A DNA stretch of 58,791 bases from Legionella genomosp. 1. GTDB lineage: Bacteria; Pseudomonadota; Gammaproteobacteria; Legionellales; Legionellaceae. Made by a program: the position numbers and the translations under genes. The notes under the pieces were generated by a model. It worked only from the letters and a program-made list of their open reading frames with translations. It was not told where the DNA came from and searched no databases. Every line of letters begins with the position of its first letter. Position 1 is the first letter of the stretch. Location of the stretch: positions 1 to 58,791 of the forward strand of contig CAMCUM010000011.1 of the NCBI GenBank assembly GCA_945878975.1, written 5' to 3'. Below, one piece after another: positions 18,268 to 27,526 of this stretch.

Positions 18268-20403
18268 CTACTCAATAACCGCCACCACTCTCCGCCCCAT
18301 TTCATCCGTTTCCACCCCATGAATCACCGTTTCAAAACCCGGTAACACCTGACCAATCGTATCCAGAATAAGTAAAAAATCCAAAATAGACTCACTATCA
18401 TCTGTAATTTGCTCACCTGGCATGACTAAGGGCACACCCGGCGGATAAGGTAATATCATGACCGCGCTTGTTTGGCCTTTCAATTGATCCAACGGGATAT
18501 ATTTTACTTCCTGACGCGTGAGCTTTTGATAAGCTTTATGAGGGGTCATGATCACTTGAGGTAACACATCACAAGCATGATACAGGACCTTAGGCAGATT
18601 ATATTTTTGTAACAAAGCATGAAAATTTTGTGCCAACGTTTGAATAGACATTTTGGCATAAAACTCAGGATGCTCTTGATAGAGCTGCGGCAAAACGTTT
18701 TTGACGGATTCATTCTCGTCATACAATTGTTTGAATTTATTTAGCGTTCCTAATAAATTCATAGATTTCGCCCTAGTCACCCCCACAGAAAATAAAAATA
18801 GCATAGAGTACGGACTGGTTTTTTCTACAATAATGCCGTGCGCCACAAGGAATTTTTCAACAATCGCAGCAGGTATACCCCATGAAGATAATTTGTCCTG
18901 TTTGATGCCAGGTAAGAGGACCGTTACTTTAATGGGATCTAAAAACAAATGATTCTTATCGACATTTGGAAACCCATGCCATTTGTCATGCGGCTTTAAA
19001 GGGAAACAGGCCTTCCTTTTGGCGCCAACTGGTTGCCACACATCAAAATACCAATCAGGACTTTGCTTTCTTAAGCGTTTGATTTCTGCTCGAAAATCTA
19101 ATGCTAATTCTATGGATTCATTGATCAAATGCTCCCCTTGTTGACCGTGCATCATAGCAGCAGACACTTCACAACTTGCTACAATCGGATAAAACGGTGA
19201 AGTAGACGTATGCATCATATAATTCACGTTAAGGAGATCTTCATTGTAATGACCTTTGATATGAATCATAGAAGATTGACTGAAAGCCGCCAATAATTTA
19301 TGCGTGGATTGCGTTTCAAAAATAATTTGATCGGTTTTGGGGGTCAAACTCATCCCAAATTTCTTGGCATAAATGGGATGGAATTTGGTATATGGCACCC
19401 ATGCACTATCAAAATGGAGATGCTTTACCTTGAGATTTTTTTGAATGCTTTCGACGTTATATAAAATACCATCATAAGTAGAATTCGTAATGACTGCGTA
19501 AATAGGCCAGTGCATGGCATCCGGATGTTCAGCAATTTTGGCTTTGATTGTTTTTTCTTTGAACTCTGATTCCGGGATGCCACCTAAAATGCCATAGGCA
19601 TTGCGTTCCGGTTTTAAATATATGGGAATGACATCCACCATCATTAAAAAAGTGGCCACTGATTTATGACAATTACGGTCAACGATGACAGTGTCACCTG
19701 ATGTCGCTGCATACATACCCACTATTTTATTAGAAGTTGAAGTGCCGTTGGTAACGATCAAGGATCGATCACTCCCAAAAGTATGCGCAATGAATGCTTC
19801 CGCTTCGCGATGTGGGCCAGAATGATCCAGCAAACCGCCTAATTCTTCAATCGAAACCGAAAGATCAGAGAGAAAGATATTTTCACCAAAAAAATCATAA
19901 AATGCCGCACCAGTCGGGGTTTTTAAAAATGCCGTACCACCCAAATGTCCCGGGGTACAGAAGGCATAATTCAGTTCGCTAACATAATTCATCAAAGCAC
20001 GAGTAAACGGTGGCAATATCGCTTGTTGATATTGTTTGATAGCACGTAGCACCCGCCGCACCCCACCTTTGTTCATGTTGGCATCATATTGTAAAAAATC
20101 CAAAGTGAGATCAAAATCATCGAGATTAATATCTACAGAGGCGTGTTTATTGGCGATAGCGAAAATAGGCACTTGTTTATTGCGACTAGAAAAATGATGT
20201 AAATCTTGAAACCCAAAATTGTCCCAATCATACAGAATCGCCACAATACGTGGATTAAGACTACTCACCATATAAGCCTCTTTTAACGAGGTACAATGGA
20301 TAATTTGATAGTTCTTTTTAGATAAATCCTCTTCGAGATGGTTGAGGAACTCATTTTTATACTCTTCTATCCCCTTTGTATAAACAACCAATATGCTATT
20401 CAT
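18268..20403 (-). CDS. cadA: Lysine decarboxylase (inducible/constitutive LdcI/LdcC type)
   Basis: A 711-residue PLP enzyme converting lysine to cadaverine and consuming a proton. It has the N-terminal wing domain (1-130), then FCTPGHLGG, DLSVSIEELGGLLDHSGP, and the PLP lysine K369 in ETQSTHKLLAAFSQSSMIH. The C-terminal domain includes MILPYPPGVPLVMPGE. Wording matches E. coli LdcI closely, rather than arginine or ornithine decarboxylases. No antiporter gene is next to it, so it may support polyamine supply or acid tolerance. Confidence 0.92.
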   Translation of the reverse strand: MNSILVVYTKGIEEYKNEFLNHLEEDLSKKNYQIIHCTSLKEAYMVSSLNPRIVAILYDWDNFGFQDLHHFSSRNKQVPIFAIANKHASVDINLDDFDLTLDFLQYDANMNKGGVRRVLRAIKQYQQAILPPFTRALMNYVSELNYAFCTPGHLGGTAFLKTPTGAAFYDFFGENIFLSDLSVSIEELGGLLDHSGPHREAEAFIAHTFGSDRSLIVTNGTSTSNKIVGMYAATSGDTVIVDRNCHKSVATFLMMVDVIPIYLKPERNAYGILGGIPESEFKEKTIKAKIAEHPDAMHWPIYAVITNSTYDGILYNVESIQKNLKVKHLHFDSAWVPYTKFHPIYAKKFGMSLTPKTDQIIFETQSTHKLLAAFSQSSMIHIKGHYNEDLLNVNYMMHTSTSPFYPIVASCEVSAAMMHGQQGEHLINESIELALDFRAEIKRLRKQSPDWYFDVWQPVGAKRKACFPLKPHDKWHGFPNVDKNHLFLDPIKVTVLLPGIKQDKLSSWGIPAAIVEKFLVAHGIIVEKTSPYSMLFLFSVGVTRAKSMNLLGTLNKFKQLYDENESVKNVLPQLYQEHPEFYAKMSIQTLAQNFHALLQKYNLPKVLYHACDVLPQVIMTPHKAYQKLTRQEVKYIPLDQLKGQTSAVMILPYPPGVPLVMPGEQITDDSESILDFLLILDTIGQVLPGFETVIHGVETDEMGRRVVAVIE

Positions 20404-20559
20404 AGGCTACTCGAACGGATGGAACTATGTATGAAACTGTAGCATAGATTACCATATGGTAGCGATAGCACTATCGCCGGACAAACCAACGATACTACCT
20501 ATTGCAATACCGATCCCAGCAAGCTACCATTAGGTTTGGTATTTTCGTTGATTCCCACC

Positions 20560-22449
20560 ATGTCTGAACAACAATATAATGCAGAAGCTATTGAAGTCTT
20601 AAATGGACTAGAACCGGTTCAACGTAGACCGGGCATGTATACGGACACCACTCGTCCGAATCATTTGGCACAAGAAGTCGTCGACAACTCTGTAGATGAA
20701 GTGCTTGCGGGACACGCCTCCGAGATCATTGTCACGCTCTATGAAGATGACTCTATTGAAGTAACAGATAATGGCCGCGGCATGCCAGTGGATATCCACC
20801 CTCAAATCGGCCTCACTGGGGTTGAAGTGATTATGACGCGATTACACGCGGGGGGAAAGTTTTCCAATAAAGCTTATCAATTTTCTGGTGGCTTACATGG
20901 TGTAGGGGTATCGGTTGTGAATGCCCTATCTAACCGCGTAGAAGTGACCATCAAACGCGATGGGATCATTTATCAGATGGATTTTGAAGAGGGCGCAAAA
21001 TGCGGAGAATTGCGCGAGATTGGTACCACCAAAAAGAAAGATACGGGTACCACCATTCATTTTTGGCCTAATGCTCAATATTTTGATACAAAACGGATCT
21101 CCGTCAAACAACTGATGCATGTCCTGAGAGCCAAAGCAGTCCTCTGCTCAGGTCTCTCGATGACATTTATCAATCGCAATACCAAAGAAACCACGCGCTG
21201 GTCTTATCAAAATGGGTTGCTGGATTATTTATTATTATCATTACCCTCTGATTACATACCCGAAGAGCCATTTACGGGTGATTTTACCAGCCCCGAAACA
21301 ATGATTTCATGGGCTGTGGCTTGGACCGCTGTCCCCCCCGCCACGCCAGTAACCGAAAGCTATGTCAATTTGATTCCTACTGTACAGGGCGGAACTCATG
21401 TAAATGGCCTGCGCGCTGGGCTATTTGAAGCCTTATCCGAGTTTTGCGAGATCCGAAACTTATGTCCTCGAGGGATCAAATTATCAGCCGATGATCTGTG
21501 GGAACCCTGTCAGTATGTCTTGTCTGTAAAAATGAATGAACCTCAGTTTGCAGGGCAAACCAAAGAGCGACTGACCTCCCGCCAAATCTCCTCAGGGGTC
21601 AGTGCCGTGGTCAAAGATGCTTTTTCTTTGTGGTTGAATCAATATCGTAATCAAGGGGAATTGATTGCAAATTTGACCATTGAACGTGCACAAAAACGCC
21701 TACGTCAAGCCAAACAAGTCGCACGCAAACGGATTCATCAAGGTCCTGCACTTCCTGGCAAATTAGCAGATTGTTTACAACAAGATCTCAATCAAGCCGA
21801 ATTGTTTTTGGTCGAAGGGGATTCTGCTGGCGGTTCTGCCAAGCAAGCACGCAGCAAGGATTTTCAAGCTATCTTGCCATTGCGTGGTAAAATTTTAAAT
21901 TCTTGGGAAGTAGAATCCACACAAATCTTAGCGTCACAAGAAATCCACGACATTGCTGTCGCCATCGGCGTCGACCCCAGCTCTGACGATTTATCTAGTC
22001 TGCGTTATGGAAAAATCTGCATTTTAGCGGATGCGGATTCAGATGGCGCACACATCGCCACCCTCATTTGCGCCCTCTTTTTGAAGCATTTTAAACCGTT
22101 GATTCAAGCAGGACATGTTTATGTCGCGATGCCGCCTTTGTTTCGTATTGATGCCGGAAAAGAAGTTCATTATGCGTTGGACGAGGTGGAAAAAGATCAT
22201 ATTATGAAAATGTTGGCAGAAAAAACCAGAAGCAAAATCAATGTGCAACGATTTAAAGGTTTGGGAGAAATGAATCCCATACAATTACGCGAAACAACGA
22301 TGGATCCCAATACGCGCCGTTTGGTGCAACTTACCCTTCCAGAAGAAGAAGGGGAAACCATGGAAATCATGGATATGATGCTCGCCAAAAAGCGTGCCTC
22401 CGACCGCAAAACATGGTTGGAAACCAAAGGGCATTTGCGAGATTTTTAG
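20560..22449 (+). CDS. parE: DNA topoisomerase IV subunit B
   Basis: About 629 residues; the GHKL ATPase subunit of topoisomerase IV. QYNAEAIEVLNGLEPVQRRP at the N-terminus, the Bergerat motifs VVDNSVDEVLAGH, DNGRGMP and GGLHGVGVSVVNAL, and the Toprim motifs LVEGDSAGGSAKQARS and DADSDGAHI. A TTG at 20536 is in frame, but the family start corresponds to ATG 20560 (MSEQQYNAEAIEV). No parC neighbour is in the window. Confidence 0.96.
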   Translation: MSEQQYNAEAIEVLNGLEPVQRRPGMYTDTTRPNHLAQEVVDNSVDEVLAGHASEIIVTLYEDDSIEVTDNGRGMPVDIHPQIGLTGVEVIMTRLHAGGKFSNKAYQFSGGLHGVGVSVVNALSNRVEVTIKRDGIIYQMDFEEGAKCGELREIGTTKKKDTGTTIHFWPNAQYFDTKRISVKQLMHVLRAKAVLCSGLSMTFINRNTKETTRWSYQNGLLDYLLLSLPSDYIPEEPFTGDFTSPETMISWAVAWTAVPPATPVTESYVNLIPTVQGGTHVNGLRAGLFEALSEFCEIRNLCPRGIKLSADDLWEPCQYVLSVKMNEPQFAGQTKERLTSRQISSGVSAVVKDAFSLWLNQYRNQGELIANLTIERAQKRLRQAKQVARKRIHQGPALPGKLADCLQQDLNQAELFLVEGDSAGGSAKQARSKDFQAILPLRGKILNSWEVESTQILASQEIHDIAVAIGVDPSSDDLSSLRYGKICILADADSDGAHIATLICALFLKHFKPLIQAGHVYVAMPPLFRIDAGKEVHYALDEVEKDHIMKMLAEKTRSKINVQRFKGLGEMNPIQLRETTMDPNTRRLVQLTLPEEEGETMEIMDMMLAKKRASDRKTWLETKGHLRDF

Positions 22450-22467
22450 AAATTAATTTCTGCTTCT

Positions 22468-22509
22468 TATCGCGTAAAACACCTAAAACTCATCCGTAAA
22501 AAGTATATT
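22468..22509. repeat. Partial right end of the TATACC hairpin MITE
   Basis: The sequence CCTAAAACTCATCCGTAAAA followed by AGTATA matches the right terminus of the elements at 49157-49320 and 50102-50240, preceded by TTATCGCGTAAAACA, which resembles their GCGATAGCATAAAAA. No left end is present. It lies directly downstream of parE. Confidence 0.7.
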
Positions 22510-22620
22510 TTTACCAAAAAATTGCAATCTGAGCATTATCAACTAGACTTTAAATGAGCATAAACATTCTTCAATTGCAGTATGCCTATTATGAGAATAA
22601 CAGAACATAAGAGAAGAACC

Positions 22621-22656
22621 ATGCTCATACTATTACAATTAATTAACAGGAGCTAA
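22621..22656 (+). CDS. Possible 11-residue leader ORF before the lysine-rich peptide gene
   Basis: ATG 22621 opens MLILLQLINRS and stops 2 nt before the next ATG. A purine-rich AGAGAAGAACC lies just upstream, and its own 3' end contains the Shine-Dalgarno of the following gene. It could be a leader coupling translation to that gene, or chance. Confidence 0.25.
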   Translation: MLILLQLINRS

Positions 22657-22658
22657 TC

Positions 22659-22736
22659 ATGCCAGCAATTAAGAAACCAGTAAAAAAAGCAACAGCTAAA
22701 AAACCAGCAGCTAAAAAAGGCTGTGCTAGTAAATAA
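22659..22736 (+). CDS. 25-residue lysine/alanine-rich basic peptide (histone-tail-like)
   Basis: The ORF encodes 25 residues, ten of them Lys, built of PAIKKPVKKATAKK and PAAKK-type units with a single Cys near the C-terminus. A strong CAGGAG Shine-Dalgarno sits 6 nt before the ATG, and an excellent terminator follows at 22755-22790, which argues for a real, strongly expressed gene. The composition resembles the lysine/alanine/proline tails of bacterial H1-like proteins (AlgP, HctA/Hc1). The family is not recognised. Nucleic-acid binding is inference. Confidence 0.65.
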   Translation: MPAIKKPVKKATAKKPAAKKGCASK

Positions 22737-22754
22737 TGACTGCTTCATTTATTA

Positions 22755-22790
22755 AAACGGTTTACGACTCTGTCGTAAACCGTTTTTTTT
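22755..22790 (+). terminator. Rho-independent terminator after the basic peptide gene
   Basis: A perfect stem AAACGGTTTACGAC / GTCGTAAACCGTTT with a TCT loop is followed by a run of T. It begins about 20 nt after the peptide stop codon and is one of the strongest terminators in the window. Confidence 0.9.
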
Positions 22791-22831
22791 TATTATAATC
22801 ATCGGATCTATCCCTTCTCAACGTGCCTATC

Positions 22832-23692
22832 ATGTCTGATCTTATCCATACTTTAGAAGCAACCGATCTTGCTCATCCTGCCTTACATCACGCTGAGCAT
22901 GTGACACATTTAGAATCGGGACAAATCATTTACCTGCCCCATCTCAGTTTCCATTTGGATGTGCCAGAATTATGTCATCCAGAGATCTGTGATACCAAGA
23001 AAAAAAATATTGCTTATGATCATCAAAAAGAAAAACTCCGGGGTATCTCGACCCAAAATCCTTATCAAGCACAACTACAAACCATGATGCATGCTTATGC
23101 AGACTATGCAAAAACCTTAGTTGATACGCTCTTGCCTACCTATCAAACCGCTTTACGCTGGGGAAGAACCAGCTACCGCCCAGCGGAAATTTCCGGGCGG
23201 CATCGATCCAAACGTCAAGATGACACACGCATCCATGTAGACGCTTTTCCCGCTACCCCAGTGCAAGGCTGGCGCATATTACGCGTCTTTTGTAATATCA
23301 ATCCTAATGGCAAACCACGAGTTTGGGATCTGGGAGAGCCCTTCGCACAAGTCTTACAGCAGTTTGCAGCACAACTATCCGCCTATCAGCCGTTCAAAGC
23401 GCGATTATTACAGTGGTTCAAGATCACCAAAACCTTTCGCACGGGCTATGACCACTATATGTTAGCATTGCACGATCAAATGAAGTTACATGATACTTAT
23501 CAAGCGAACCTTAAAAAAACACGCTTTGATTTCCCTGCGTATAGTACGTGGGTAGTATTCACTGATCAGGTATCACATGCCGCGTTAGGCGGGCAATACC
23601 TATTAGAACAAACCTTTTACCTACCCGTATCCGGCATGCAAAATCCGAATACATCACCTTGGCAGCATATGGTACAGAAGGGATTGATCTAA
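22832..23692 (+). CDS. kdoO: Kdo hydroxylase (KdoO, Fe(II)/2OG dioxygenase)
   Basis: About 286 residues. Hydroxylates the Kdo sugar of lipid A-Kdo in the inner core of LPS, giving Ko, as in Burkholderia and Yersinia. The family signature is clear: WGRTSYRPAEISGR, then DDTRIHVDAFP with the iron ligands H135 and D137, RILRVFCNINPNGKPRVW, and FTDQVSHAAL with the distal His. A GTG at 22823 is in frame; ATG 22832 is preferred. It is downstream of the peptide terminator, so it has its own promoter. Confidence 0.85.
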   Translation: MSDLIHTLEATDLAHPALHHAEHVTHLESGQIIYLPHLSFHLDVPELCHPEICDTKKKNIAYDHQKEKLRGISTQNPYQAQLQTMMHAYADYAKTLVDTLLPTYQTALRWGRTSYRPAEISGRHRSKRQDDTRIHVDAFPATPVQGWRILRVFCNINPNGKPRVWDLGEPFAQVLQQFAAQLSAYQPFKARLLQWFKITKTFRTGYDHYMLALHDQMKLHDTYQANLKKTRFDFPAYSTWVVFTDQVSHAALGGQYLLEQTFYLPVSGMQNPNTSPWQHMVQKGLI

Positions 23693-23762
23693 TCCCCTGA
23701 TCAACCCTATGGGACCTTCTACCGAAGTGAGTAAGCAGTTAACCTAGGCGATTGCATTAACC

Positions 23763-24920
23763 TTATTTGTATTGCAGTACCAATCCCAACATGATACATA
23801 ATAACAGCGTAAACAATGGTTTTCTCAGTAATAGCCATTGCGCATGTTGAATACCATAACGTGAAAAAATAGACAATCGTTGCCTTTTTTCCAAGGGGGT
23901 GTCTTGGATTTTATGATAGTGAGTATCGACAATGGTACCATTTTTTTTAATATGCACTCTGGTATTAGAATGCTCAAAATAGGCTTTTCCATAGGAAGAT
24001 AGGACTTGTTCTCCGCATGCAATATCTCTAGAGGCAACATACATTATATGGTCATTGCCATACCAGCTATGATGCTCTACCTGCACATTGGCACACAAAA
24101 ATTTTTTCGGATCGACATCACATTCTGCAGACGTTGGCGCATGATTGATAAATCTTGAGAGATTACCATAATGAGCGGCATCTAACGCCAAATTAAAACT
24201 ACTGTTTTCCTTCAAAAGATAACAATAGCTCTGATATTCGGTGTCCTGTGACACAAGTTTGCCATTATAGCGGCCAATCAATTCACCTTTGGGAATATGT
24301 GTACGCGCAAACACGCCGCAACCAATCCGCCGATTGATATAGCGTAATTCATATTTTTCCAAAGGAATTTGATACTGAAACCATTGTGGCTCCACCTGTG
24401 GCTCCTGGTATAAATCATCAGCATCCATGGTCTCTGCCAAGTCAAGATAGGTCACAGTTTTGTCTAAAATAATTTCATTACCATACTGAAATGGGAACCC
24501 ATATACCTCAGAAAACATAGCACTTATCTGTCGCGCAGAGAGTGTCTGTGTCGCTGCTTTTCTAACATGACAAGAAAAATACAGCTCTTTTCGATCGATA
24601 TCAGTTAAATACTTAGGTGCAGGTCGAATGCGCACAGCACATTCAGCAGGATTGCTCACTCGCAGCAACGTAGCATAGACATATCTGAGCGCCAACAAAA
24701 ATTCCGCATAATTTCGATACACATACGTATAGCGACCCGTCCGCGTTGGAGTCAAAAACCTTTCATCCAAAATGGGATGCTTAAATGCAAGATCAGTCAA
24801 CAATTCATGCCGACTCAATTGCCGCGCATCCTCAGTGATAAATACGCCAGATTGTGCATCAAAAGACACCTGCTGCACCGCAGCATTATGGTCATGATTA
24901 CGCAGTAATAGAATAGGCAT
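23763..24920 (-). CDS. SET-domain protein with C-terminal membrane anchor
   Basis: About 385 residues; a predicted S-adenosylmethionine-dependent lysine methyltransferase. Numbering from the upstream TTG at 24941, the SET domain spans about 198-320: RRIGCGVFARTHIPKGE (SAM-binding GxG), GNLSRFINHA (260-268, equivalent of the NHS motif) and GEQVLSSYG with the terminal Tyr. No pre- or post-SET cysteine clusters. Residues 375-390 form a hydrophobic helix (FTLLLCIMLGLVL), so it may be membrane-tethered. ATG 24920 is the likely start. Legionella RomA/LegAS4 is a secreted SET enzyme that modifies host chromatin; a similar role here is inference. It diverges from the ART/PARG-like pair. Confidence 0.82.
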   Translation of the reverse strand: MPILLLRNHDHNAAVQQVSFDAQSGVFITEDARQLSRHELLTDLAFKHPILDERFLTPTRTGRYTYVYRNYAEFLLALRYVYATLLRVSNPAECAVRIRPAPKYLTDIDRKELYFSCHVRKAATQTLSARQISAMFSEVYGFPFQYGNEIILDKTVTYLDLAETMDADDLYQEPQVEPQWFQYQIPLEKYELRYINRRIGCGVFARTHIPKGELIGRYNGKLVSQDTEYQSYCYLLKENSSFNLALDAAHYGNLSRFINHAPTSAECDVDPKKFLCANVQVEHHSWYGNDHIMYVASRDIACGEQVLSSYGKAYFEHSNTRVHIKKNGTIVDTHYHKIQDTPLEKRQRLSIFSRYGIQHAQWLLLRKPLFTLLLCIMLGLVLQYK

Positions 24921-24941
24921 AACGAATCTCGTACTTATCAA

Positions 24942-25113
24942 GCATATTACCTATCATAGAACAGCCGCGTTTGTAGTCAATGCCTACGGCCATTATGCAA
25001 GATAAAAAACTTAGATTTCACAAACAAAAAGGTATGCAAAGCAACCAAAATGAATTGATTTTAAACAATAATTAATGTATAATTATTGAACACATACTAG
25101 GGGGTTCATCATT
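24942..25113. promoter_or_regulatory. Divergent intergenic region between the SET gene and the ART/PARG-like pair
   Basis: AT-rich, 172 bp (193 bp counted from the preferred SET start at 24920), holding the promoters for both directions. Near the ART gene lies TTGATTTTAAACAATAATTAATGTATAATTATTG with a TATAAT-like hexamer (25078-25083); I cannot assign the -35 with confidence. A GGGGG ribosome site precedes the ART start. Confidence 0.4.
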
Positions 25114-26160
25114 ATGCTAAATGCCATTGAATCTGGTTTTCAAGTCCGTGTTGCCCAACTTCTCAAGCAATCTCAATCTTCTTATGGCCAATGGAATCAA
25201 TTTTCAATTCAATATATGAAATACACAGACGAACAAAAAGCCAACGGGTATAAAAAACTAGTCACGGCAATACATCATCCTGATGATGAATTTCTCTATA
25301 GAGGCACTATGGGTAATTCCGAGCTCCAGTACGCGCTCAAAACTGGTCATTTAGGCCATGACGTTTATCGCAGCGGGAAACGCGCTTGCATGAACTTACC
25401 CAGTTACATTCGAGATAACGATAGTGCTTTTCTTTTCTCCGCATCGGAATGCCCGTATACGGCAAAACCATATGCCAGTGGCCTGCAACTCCCCTGCCGT
25501 GGTTTCATCATTGTCATGGGGTTACCCAAAGTAATCACCATGCCACGTACTTTATTACGCATCAATAAAAAGGCATTCACTGCTTATGATGATATGATGT
25601 TATCAGGCCAAAACAATCTTTCATCTGATGGCGGGACGGTACGAACCCCCATTCAAGGAATAACCGAAGACAATAATGAAACAACCATTGTGACAACAGA
25701 TAATCGTGTCACAAAAAATTGGAAGCCTCAGCTGAGCACCGATATTTATAAAATTGTTGAAGTATGCGGCCCAGGAAAATGGGTAGGTAATTTGATGACC
25801 TTCTCAAAACCCATATTTCTAGATCAAATATTTAATCCAGACTTCAGAAAACAGCAATGGACTATTGAAGTGATCATGAACTGCGAAGATGATATGGATC
25901 ATAACATTGAAACAGCCATACAAGAAAAAATCATTGCGCCGGAGAATCGCTTCTTAACCATAGAAGATGCTGCTGCAATAGATGATACCGGGATGCTCGA
26001 TACCTATATTGAAAATGATGTTGAAATGCAGAAAACCATACGTTTGAGACAAGTTCCAAGAAGTATTCCAATTGGTCATCAAAAAAAATTGCAAGAATAT
26101 ATGGAAGAGCACTTGCAAGAAACACAAAAAATCACTAATATGCGCAACTTAAGTAAATAG
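25114..26160 (+). CDS. Candidate ADP-ribosyltransferase (R-S-E type)
   Basis: A 348-residue protein not assignable to a named family by eye. It shows cholera-toxin-like ART landmarks in order: LYRGT with R63, a FLFSASECPYTAKPYA stretch (107-121) that resembles the F-x-S-T-S-x-x-x-x-A-x-x-Y motif, and IVEVCGPG with E216 as candidate catalytic Glu. The core of 50-220 is followed by a charged C-terminal helical region. No signal peptide. GGGGG lies 10 nt before the ATG. The PARG-like gene follows after 27 nt, which independently supports ADP-ribose chemistry. The exact catalytic Glu is uncertain. Confidence 0.55.
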   Translation: MLNAIESGFQVRVAQLLKQSQSSYGQWNQFSIQYMKYTDEQKANGYKKLVTAIHHPDDEFLYRGTMGNSELQYALKTGHLGHDVYRSGKRACMNLPSYIRDNDSAFLFSASECPYTAKPYASGLQLPCRGFIIVMGLPKVITMPRTLLRINKKAFTAYDDMMLSGQNNLSSDGGTVRTPIQGITEDNNETTIVTTDNRVTKNWKPQLSTDIYKIVEVCGPGKWVGNLMTFSKPIFLDQIFNPDFRKQQWTIEVIMNCEDDMDHNIETAIQEKIIAPENRFLTIEDAAAIDDTGMLDTYIENDVEMQKTIRLRQVPRSIPIGHQKKLQEYMEEHLQETQKITNMRNLSK

Positions 26161-26187
26161 TGACTAAATACTGAAAAGGATATCTAT

Positions 26188-27309
26188 ATGCCACTTAAAG
26201 GATTTGCTCAGCAGCTCATGCGTGCTTACGCCAGAAATGGCAATAAATCAACATGGTTGACAATGTTTAATCCACAGAATGATTGGCGCTATCAGAGTGT
26301 CAAACAAACGTTAACCACTATTTTAGATCCACAGAAACATCAAGATTTGGTAAAGCAAGCTCAAACCAATCTGTTGAATTGGCAGAAAAATAGCACCACC
26401 GTGCCCCCATCGCATGTGAGCGTCTCTTCTCAGGACTGGGGCACAACCTGTCTGGATGCTACACGACAATATGGCAAACCCTATGTTGTTCTTAACAACG
26501 CCAATGCTAGCTTCCCTGGCGGCGCTTTTCTCTATGATTATGGTGCGGCGCAAGAAGAAAACATTTGGCATCGTAGTGACAGTGCACTCTCTTTGGCGGA
26601 AGAGCATGTGCTCTTTGATCAAGAAACAGAATGTTTTTCTTACGACGAACATCTGAGTCAAATCATCGCAGCTCAAGCGCTCATGACACCAGAGGAACAA
26701 AGCAGATTGGCTCAACACACCGGCATCCTGAATCCTAGCGCACGTAGTATTTATTTAAGCAATGAACCCAGAGTCTGTTTCAGGGGACCAGAATGCTTGC
26801 TAGATCAAAATAATCCAGATGAAATAAGTGGAAAAAACACTATCCACGCCGTCCCAGAATTCTCATTTCTATTTTTAGAAAAAGAAGAAATTTTCCCTTT
26901 TTATGAATTACGCTCTGCAGCGCCAGACAAATCTTCAGAAATACATAATTGGCATAATAAAGAGCCGGCATATCTAAAAGCATACCGAGAAACCCTTCGG
27001 CATTGTATCGCAGCACAATTGGACACCCTGATCAGCCAAGGGAAAAAACACATCATTTTAGGTGCTTGGGGATGTGGCGATTTTCACAATGATCCGCAAA
27101 TTGTCGCCGATATATATCGAGATGAAATCTATAAACGTGCCGAACATTTCCAACATATTGTTTTCTCAATCCTCAATACCGCATCCCACCATCGCATCAA
27201 TTATGCAGCCTTCAAATCTGCTGTCGAAGGTATCAAATTAGGTTCCAAAACCACTTCTGTCACTGTCCCATCAGAAATAGAAGAAAATAAAACACCTAAA
27301 ATGAGATAA
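26188..27309 (+). CDS. Microbial-type poly(ADP-ribose) glycohydrolase-like macrodomain protein (TIGR02452-like)
   Basis: A 373-residue protein. VVLNNANASFPGGAF (100-114) then AAQEEN (120-125) matches the PARG signature GGG-x6-8-QEE, with Ala replacing the third Gly. HIILGAWGCGDFHNDP (288-303) matches the conserved macrodomain strand of the microbial PARG/TIGR02452 family, as does NIWHRSDSAL. Such enzymes remove ADP-ribose or poly(ADP-ribose) from proteins. The insert at 145-250 is longer than in typical short bacterial members. AAGGAT precedes the ATG. It is the second gene of a two-gene unit with the ART-like gene. Confidence 0.8.
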   Translation: MPLKGFAQQLMRAYARNGNKSTWLTMFNPQNDWRYQSVKQTLTTILDPQKHQDLVKQAQTNLLNWQKNSTTVPPSHVSVSSQDWGTTCLDATRQYGKPYVVLNNANASFPGGAFLYDYGAAQEENIWHRSDSALSLAEEHVLFDQETECFSYDEHLSQIIAAQALMTPEEQSRLAQHTGILNPSARSIYLSNEPRVCFRGPECLLDQNNPDEISGKNTIHAVPEFSFLFLEKEEIFPFYELRSAAPDKSSEIHNWHNKEPAYLKAYRETLRHCIAAQLDTLISQGKKHIILGAWGCGDFHNDPQIVADIYRDEIYKRAEHFQHIVFSILNTASHHRINYAAFKSAVEGIKLGSKTTSVTVPSEIEENKTPKMR

Positions 27310-27337
27310 CGGTTGGTGGGCACGTCGTTATAGGGGC

Positions 27338-27526
27338 CTACCCCAAAGCATCTTTTTCTTTCAAAGTCACACGCCGTGCTTCCTGTTCTAGAATGACCGG
27401 AATGTCATCGCGAATAGGATAAGCCAAACGATCAAAACGACAAATCAATTCTTTGTTTTTTAACAACAACTGCCCTTTACACAAAGGACAAACCAAAATA
27501 GCCAATAATTTTTTATCCACGAACAT
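27338..27526 (-). CDS. Trm112/YcaR-family zinc-ribbon-like protein
   Basis: 62 residues; begins [14 protein letters not shown] and continues [21 protein letters not shown], the signature of the Trm112p/YcaR family. The second metal-binding Cys pair is reduced to a single Cys. The start overlaps the end of tsaB by 14 nt. Confidence 0.9.
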   Translation of the reverse strand: MFVDKKLLAILVCPLCKGQLLLKNKELICRFDRLAYPIRDDIPVILEQEARRVTLKEKDALG

